From the NCBI GenBank assembly GCA_029987315.1, contig DALTVZ010000017.1:1-17650 (forward strand): a stretch of 17,650 bases of DNA, written 5' to 3'. Shown one piece after another: positions 15,252-17,650 of this stretch. This stretch comes from Methanocorpusculum sp. (GTDB lineage: Archaea > Halobacteriota > Methanomicrobia > Methanomicrobiales > Methanocorpusculaceae). The notes below the pieces were generated by a model. It ran no database searches, was not told the origin of the DNA, and saw only the letters and a list, made by a program, of their open reading frames with translations. Each line of letters opens with the position of its first letter. Position 1 is the first letter of the stretch. Position numbers and translations under genes: made by a program.

Positions 15252-15280
15252 CCTCAATTAAGATTTCAGATTAATTGAGG
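15252..15280 (+). promoter_or_regulatory. Perfect 10-bp inverted repeat before flavoprotein start
   Basis: CCTCAATTAA (15252-15261), nine-base spacer, TTAATTGAGG (15271-15280), ending 18 bases before the ATG at 15299. It could be a dimeric repressor operator between the TATA-like box and the start, or an mRNA hairpin. Its 3' arm ends in GAGG, an SD-like sequence, but 18 bases is long for SD spacing. Confidence 0.55.
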
Positions 15281-15298
15281 TACTACCGAGCAACTAAC

Positions 15299-16037
15299 AT
15301 GAAGGTACTTTGCAATAAACGGAAGCCCACGTAAAGAAAAGGGCAATACAGCCTTAATTCTCACTCCTTTTCTTGAAGGAATGAAAAAAGCCGGTGCAGA
15401 GGTCGATCTCTATTATACAAATGATTTAAACATCAATCCCTGTAAGGGAGATTATAGCTGCTGGTTTAAGACACCGGGTCGGTGCATACATCATGACGAC
15501 ATGAATCTGCTCATGGACAAAATGCATGAGATGGATGTCCTCGTAATTGCATCCCCGGTTTATAGTTGGGGTCTGACTGGTCCAATGAAAATACTGCTGG
15601 ACAGGACGGTTGCTCGTGCCCAGCCTTTTGTCGAGATCAAGGACGGTCATATGCAGCACATCTGTCGAGAGGGAAGTAAACCGGGTCAGAAGGTTGTATT
15701 GGTTTCTAACTGTGGGCTCTGGGAGGAGGATAACTTCGATCCGCTCCTTGCCCAGGTGAAGGCCAAGTGTAATTATGGCCACATGACCTTTTCCGGAGCA
15801 CTTCTGCGTCCTCACGGCCCGGCACTACGGGCGATGATGGATGGGGGGCTGCCGGTGAACCATGTCACGGATGCTGCCCAGATGGCAGGCGTACAGTTGA
15901 TCAAAGAAGGCGTCATATCGCAAGAACTGCTGGACACGATCCGTCGCCCACTTATGCCAAAAGAGGCATACCTGCAGGTCATGAACCAAAACTTTTCAGC
16001 CATGCTTGCATCTGCCGGACATGTAGGGAAAGAGTGA
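15299..16037 (+). CDS. Flavodoxin-fold NADPH:FMN reductase / iron-sulfur flavoprotein-like, apparent frameshift near start
   Basis: A flavodoxin-like fold reductase of the NADPH-dependent FMN reductase/Isf group. From ATG 15299 the frame reads MKVLC then stops; dropping one A at 15314-15315 gives MKVLCINGSPRKEKGNTA, the expected FMN-phosphate-binding N-terminus, and joins the intact frame to the stop at 16037 (245 residues). Without correction the first in-frame ATG is 15381 (218 residues) and the FMN loop is lost. Other family marks: C48-KGDYS-C54-WFKTPGR-C62 (three cysteines; D51 sits where four-cysteine relatives have Cys), VLVIASPVYSWGLTGPMKILLDR, and VLVSNCGLWEEDNF. The 10-bp inverted repeat precedes the start. 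The rest of the gene looks unspoiled, so this is either a recent mutation or a sequence error. Confidence 0.8.
15314..15315 (+). other. Probable single-base insertion (frameshift)
   Basis: The sequence TGCAATAAACGG would read Cys-Ile-Asn-Gly if one A were absent. The frame needed downstream is closed immediately upstream by a TGA at 15300-15302, and no ATG, GTG or TTG lies between that stop and the GSPRK motif. Confidence 0.75.
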
Positions 16038-16374
16038 ACGTCAGAATCATATTTCCCCCTCTCCTTCTCTAGAATATTCCGCTGCATAGCCTGGCAAAAT
16101 CCTAACGTGAGCCTTGAAAACAGGATATTCCTACCGCGGCTCTTCACTTGCCGGATCTGAATTTTTTTGCATCATCCGCACCACCTCCTGCTCAGGGGCA
16201 TACTCGTATCCGCAAATATTGGGGGTGAAGATACTCGGCTGGCTGTGCGGGCAGGAGTCATATCTGATTCCGTTTGAGGATATCCGGAACGTCGAAGGTC
16301 GGAAAACAAGACGGTGGTCGGCGTAACAGAGAGTTTTACCAAAATGGCTGGGATGGGGATAAATGGGCTCTGGC

Positions 16375-16437
16375 TTGCCGAAAAATAAGGCTGGTTTCCA
16401 AATGGTTTGTCAAATGATTTTGGTCTTATTTCGGCAA
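16375..16437. repeat. Long imperfect palindrome
   Basis: TTGCCGAAAAATAAG (16375-16389) pairs with CTTATTTCGGCAA (16425-16437) apart from two extra A. Inside, CCAAA (16399-16403) pairs with TTTGG (16419-16423). The apex contains TTTGTCAAATG. Confidence 0.6.
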
Positions 16438-16461
16438 TCAAAGGCACATAATGGCTTTGAT
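16437..16461. repeat. Short inverted repeat ATCAAAG / CTTTGAT
   Basis: ATCAAAG (16437-16443) and CTTTGAT (16455-16461) with an 11-base spacer, directly abutting the long palindrome before it. Confidence 0.45.
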
Positions 16462-16592
16462 TTTGGCATTTGACAATTTGTTCCATTTGACAAAAGTATG
16501 GAAAGAGGAGAGGTTGGATGATAAGGCCTGCCGAACAGACAGAATCTGCGGGCGTGTCTCTCTCTCTTTTGTGTAAAATTGTAAAATATAAT

Positions 16593-16608
16593 AATTATAA
16601 TTATAATT
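16593..16608. repeat. 16-bp AT-only perfect palindrome
   Basis: AATTATAATTATAATT, in an AT-rich stretch of about 50 bp. It could melt easily or hold overlapping TATA boxes in both directions. Confidence 0.55.
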
Positions 16609-16752
16609 TAAGGTATTTTTAGATTTAAAGGAAGATATGGAGTTTGTTTTGTTGTCAAACAAATCAGCAAGCAGCCGGAAAGTCGGCAAATAGGTCTGCC
16701 TGATTATGGAGGGTATTTCTTTATAGGACATACACGGAGTTGAGGTGGATTG

Positions 16753-16881
16753 ATGAGACAAAACAAACCACTTATTCGCGGTTGGTTTATTTCTCTTGTG
16801 TCCACATCCGACCGACTCCATCCTGAGTTATATTCTCACAAACCTCACGTATTTCCTATCCGTATCCTCCACTCCGGCTGA
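16753..16881 (+). CDS. Possible small protein, 42 residues, unrecognised
   Basis: A short frame beginning MRQNKPLIRGW. Immediately upstream is an SD-like GAGGTGG (16742-16748) with 4-5 bases to the ATG, and CTTTATAGG (16719-16727) is a TATA-like box about 30 bp before the ATG. The box would place transcription start near 16750, so SD and leaderless readings conflict. The peptide has no recognisable domain, and its composition (Ser, His, Pro, Ile) is not strongly protein-like. The same signals could instead start a non-coding RNA running into the hairpin cluster. Confidence 0.22.
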   Translation: MRQNKPLIRGWFISLVSTSDRLHPELYSHKPHVFPIRILHSG

Positions 16882-16882
16882 A

Positions 16883-17018
16883 CTATCTGGGAACATATAG
16901 CGCGCCCAGAGAATAGGAGACTCCACCGCGGGCCGCTCCGCGCCGAAGTCGCGGCCCCGCACCCCAAATCAAGAAAGGGGATTGGCGTTTATTCGCGGAG
17001 AATCGCAGTTAAATAAAC
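16883..17018. other. Cluster of four adjacent hairpins, candidate structured RNA
   Basis: Hairpin 1: CTATCTGGG (16883-16891) with CCCAG and ATAG (16905-16916, three-base bulge). Hairpin 2: GCGGGCCGC (16928-16936) with GCGGCCCCGC (16951-16960), one bulged base, very GC-rich. Hairpin 3: CCCC (16962-16965) with GGGG (16977-16980). Hairpin 4: GTTTATT (16987-16993) with AATAAAC (17012-17018), with an inner GCG/CGC. No RNase P, SRP or tRNA signature was recognised, and the strand is unknown. Confidence 0.35.
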
Positions 17019-17084
17019 TCATGCTTCCACACCCAGCCGCCCCCTCACCGAATTGGATCCACACCAACACCATGTAAATCCTCT

Positions 17085-17096
17085 TCTAAAAAAGAA
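17085..17096 (-). terminator. T-run terminator of deaminase gene
   Basis: An A6 run (17088-17093) reads as TTCTTTTTTA on the minus strand, about 30 bp after the deaminase stop. Confidence 0.4.
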
Positions 17097-17121
17097 TAAC
17101 CAGAACCCGCTCAAAATTCTC

Positions 17122-17577
17122 TCAGGACTCTTCAGAGATATCCTCGTTCCAAACTGCCGGGTTTTCATCGATATATCTCTTCATCATCTCGATGAGTTCT
17201 TTATTATTGAGTACCGTGACTTTGACGCCGCGGGAGCGAAGAAGAGGTATTTCTCCGGGATAATTCACATCTTCACCGATAACGACTTCAGGTATTTTGT
17301 AAAGCAGGATCGCTCCGGAGCACATGATGCACGGAGCAAGAGTTGTGTACATGATGCATTCCTGATAGAAAGAGGCTGGATGACGACCCGAGTTAGAGAG
17401 GGCAGACATCTCCCCGTGGAGGATCGGATCGCCCAACTGGACCCTTCGGTTATGTCCGCGTCCAACGATTTTTCCATTTCGAACAAGAACAGCCCCTATT
17501 GGGATGCCACCTTCGCTTCGCCCGATCAATGCCTCCGCATAAGCCGCCCGCATAAATTGATCCATTGGTTCCGTCAT
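17122..17577 (-). CDS. Yeast-type cytosine deaminase-like nucleoside/base deaminase
   Basis: A 151-residue zinc deaminase of the CDA fold. Zinc and proton-shuttle residues: H54-G-E56 and P82-C83-IM-C86. The whole chain closely follows the yeast cytosine deaminase Fcy1 pattern: GGIPIGAVL, GRGHNRRVQ (N43, equivalent to substrate-binding N51), LHGEMSAL, YTTLAPCIMCSGAI, GEDVNY (Y106 at the F114 position), and the C-terminal YIDENPAVWNEDI with W143 and D146 matching the W152/D155 substrate clamp. Conversion of cytosine to uracil (pyrimidine salvage) is the likely reaction; guanine or creatinine-type deaminases are alternatives but lack this C-terminus. A good SD, AGGAG, lies 7 bases before the ATG at 17577. 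A TATA-like ATATATAA (17598-17591) is close enough that Met5 (17565) is a possible leaderless start. Confidence 0.88.
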   Translation of the reverse strand: MTEPMDQFMRAAYAEALIGRSEGGIPIGAVLVRNGKIVGRGHNRRVQLGDPILHGEMSALSNSGRHPASFYQECIMYTTLAPCIMCSGAILLYKIPEVVIGEDVNYPGEIPLLRSRGVKVTVLNNKELIEMMKRYIDENPAVWNEDISEES

Positions 17578-17590
17578 GATTGTCTCCTGA

Positions 17591-17598
17591 ATTATATA
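17591..17598 (-). promoter_or_regulatory. TATA-like box of deaminase gene
   Basis: ATATATAA on the minus strand, centred about 18 bp before the first ATG and about 30 bp before Met5. Confidence 0.4.
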
Positions 17599-17650
17599 TG
17601 CAGAGATGGGAACACAAGATTGATAATTGTTCGTTTTTGATGAGGACAGC

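Larger units (their letters stand above)
14734..15298. other. Gene-free divergent region with inverted repeats
   Basis: Gap between the methyltransferase (minus) and flavoprotein (plus) genes. I see no credible coding frame. It holds a long hairpin (14810-14861), nested inverted repeats with a palindromic TTCAC motif (14863-14983), an AT-rich stretch with A runs (15130-15150), a TATA-like box (about 15214-15221) and a perfect 10-bp inverted repeat (15252-15280). Confidence 0.6.
16406..16660. repeat. Four copies of TTGTCAAA box
   Basis: TTTGTCAAATG at 16406-16416, the inverted CATTTGACAA at 16467-16476 and CATTTGACAAA at 16484-16494 (17 bp apart), and TTGTCAAAC at 16652-16660. The core TTTGTCAAA is itself an odd palindrome, as expected for a site bound by a dimer. 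Confidence 0.5.
16038..17121. other. Gene-free region rich in repeats and hairpins
   Basis: A stretch of about 1.1 kb between the flavoprotein and deaminase genes. Short frames exist on both strands, but none looks like a known protein. Contents in order: a T7 run (16162-16168); the palindromic, TTGTCAAA-bearing block (16375-16495) with a fourth box near 16652; an AT-rich palindrome (16593-16608); a small frame with SD and TATA-like signals (16753-16881); four adjacent hairpins (16883-17018); and the terminator of the deaminase gene. Confidence 0.6.

Noticed and set aside
16114..16326. 70-codon plus-strand frame starting TTG
   Set aside because: No SD, no recognisable domain. A neighbouring frame ending at 16383 also reads plausibly but is broken by a stop; a decayed gene is possible but not supportable.
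16172..16486. 104-residue minus-strand frame
   Set aside because: Ser/Pro-rich, overlaps the palindromic block, no SD and no family pattern.
16673..16687. GCCGGAAAGTCGGC as an RNase P RNA core motif
   Set aside because: It resembles the GGAAAGTCC element but lacks the flanking conserved bases, and no partner conserved regions were found nearby.
16438..16821. 127-residue minus-strand frame
   Set aside because: Runs through the AT palindrome (giving NYNYNYY) and repeat boxes; composition is that of translated intergenic DNA.
16883..17018. tRNA or SRP RNA
   Set aside because: No T-loop (GTTCRA) or SRP domain sequence on either strand.
17053..17640. 195-residue plus-strand frame opposite the deaminase
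   Set aside because: Complement shadow of a clear deaminase gene.

Overview
This window comes from a methanogenic euryarchaeon, most likely of the order Methanomicrobiales; Methanocorpusculum-like is my guess. The sequence shows archaeal lineage genes (sn-glycerol-1-phosphate dehydrogenase for archaeal lipids, archaeal primase small subunit with a GINS gene, archaeal Elp3, UPF0058, UPF0179, DUF63). It also carries Mmp10, the radical SAM enzyme that methylates an arginine of methyl-coenzyme M reductase and is restricted to organisms with that enzyme. Several first genes of transcription units have a TATA-like box centred about 27-31 bp before the ATG and no Shine-Dalgarno sequence (leaderless), while genes inside operons have SD sites. 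This is an archaeal pattern.

Layout. (1) 1-3292, minus strand: a tight operon UPF0058 - elp3 - priS - gins51 (the last cut by the left edge), combining tRNA wobble modification with replication priming. (2) 3547-4383, plus: an ADP-ribosylglycohydrolase. (3) 4405-5949, minus: egsA followed by UPF0179, three bases apart. (4) 5964-6800, plus: a DUF63 membrane protein, divergent from egsA with only 14 bp between start codons, so each promoter lies inside the opposite gene. (5) 6919-8097, plus: a sugar-phosphate nucleotidyltransferase with a left-handed beta-helix tail. (6) 8115-9047, minus: an eight-TPR protein. (7) 9159-10889, plus: a coiled-coil protein built on a 46-residue repeat, with a C-terminal RmuC-like PD-(D/E)XK domain. 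(8) 10890-13955, minus: a run mmp10 - RNase III-like - parvulin - HEAT-repeat protein. (9) 14017-14733, minus: a SAM methyltransferase. (10) 15299-16037, plus: a flavodoxin-fold NADPH:FMN reductase-type gene with an apparent one-base insertion in codon 6. (11) 17122-17577, minus: a deaminase closely resembling yeast-type cytosine deaminase.

Two long gene-free stretches (14734-15298 and 16038-17121) are not blank. They hold perfect inverted repeats, a repeated TTGTCAAA box inside a complex palindromic region, an AT palindrome, and a row of four adjacent hairpins that may be an RNA. With the RmuC-like protein and the degenerate RNase III joined to mmp10, these are the most interesting items. 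I found no rRNA, tRNA, CRISPR array or intact insertion sequence, and no complete new defence system that I could defend.
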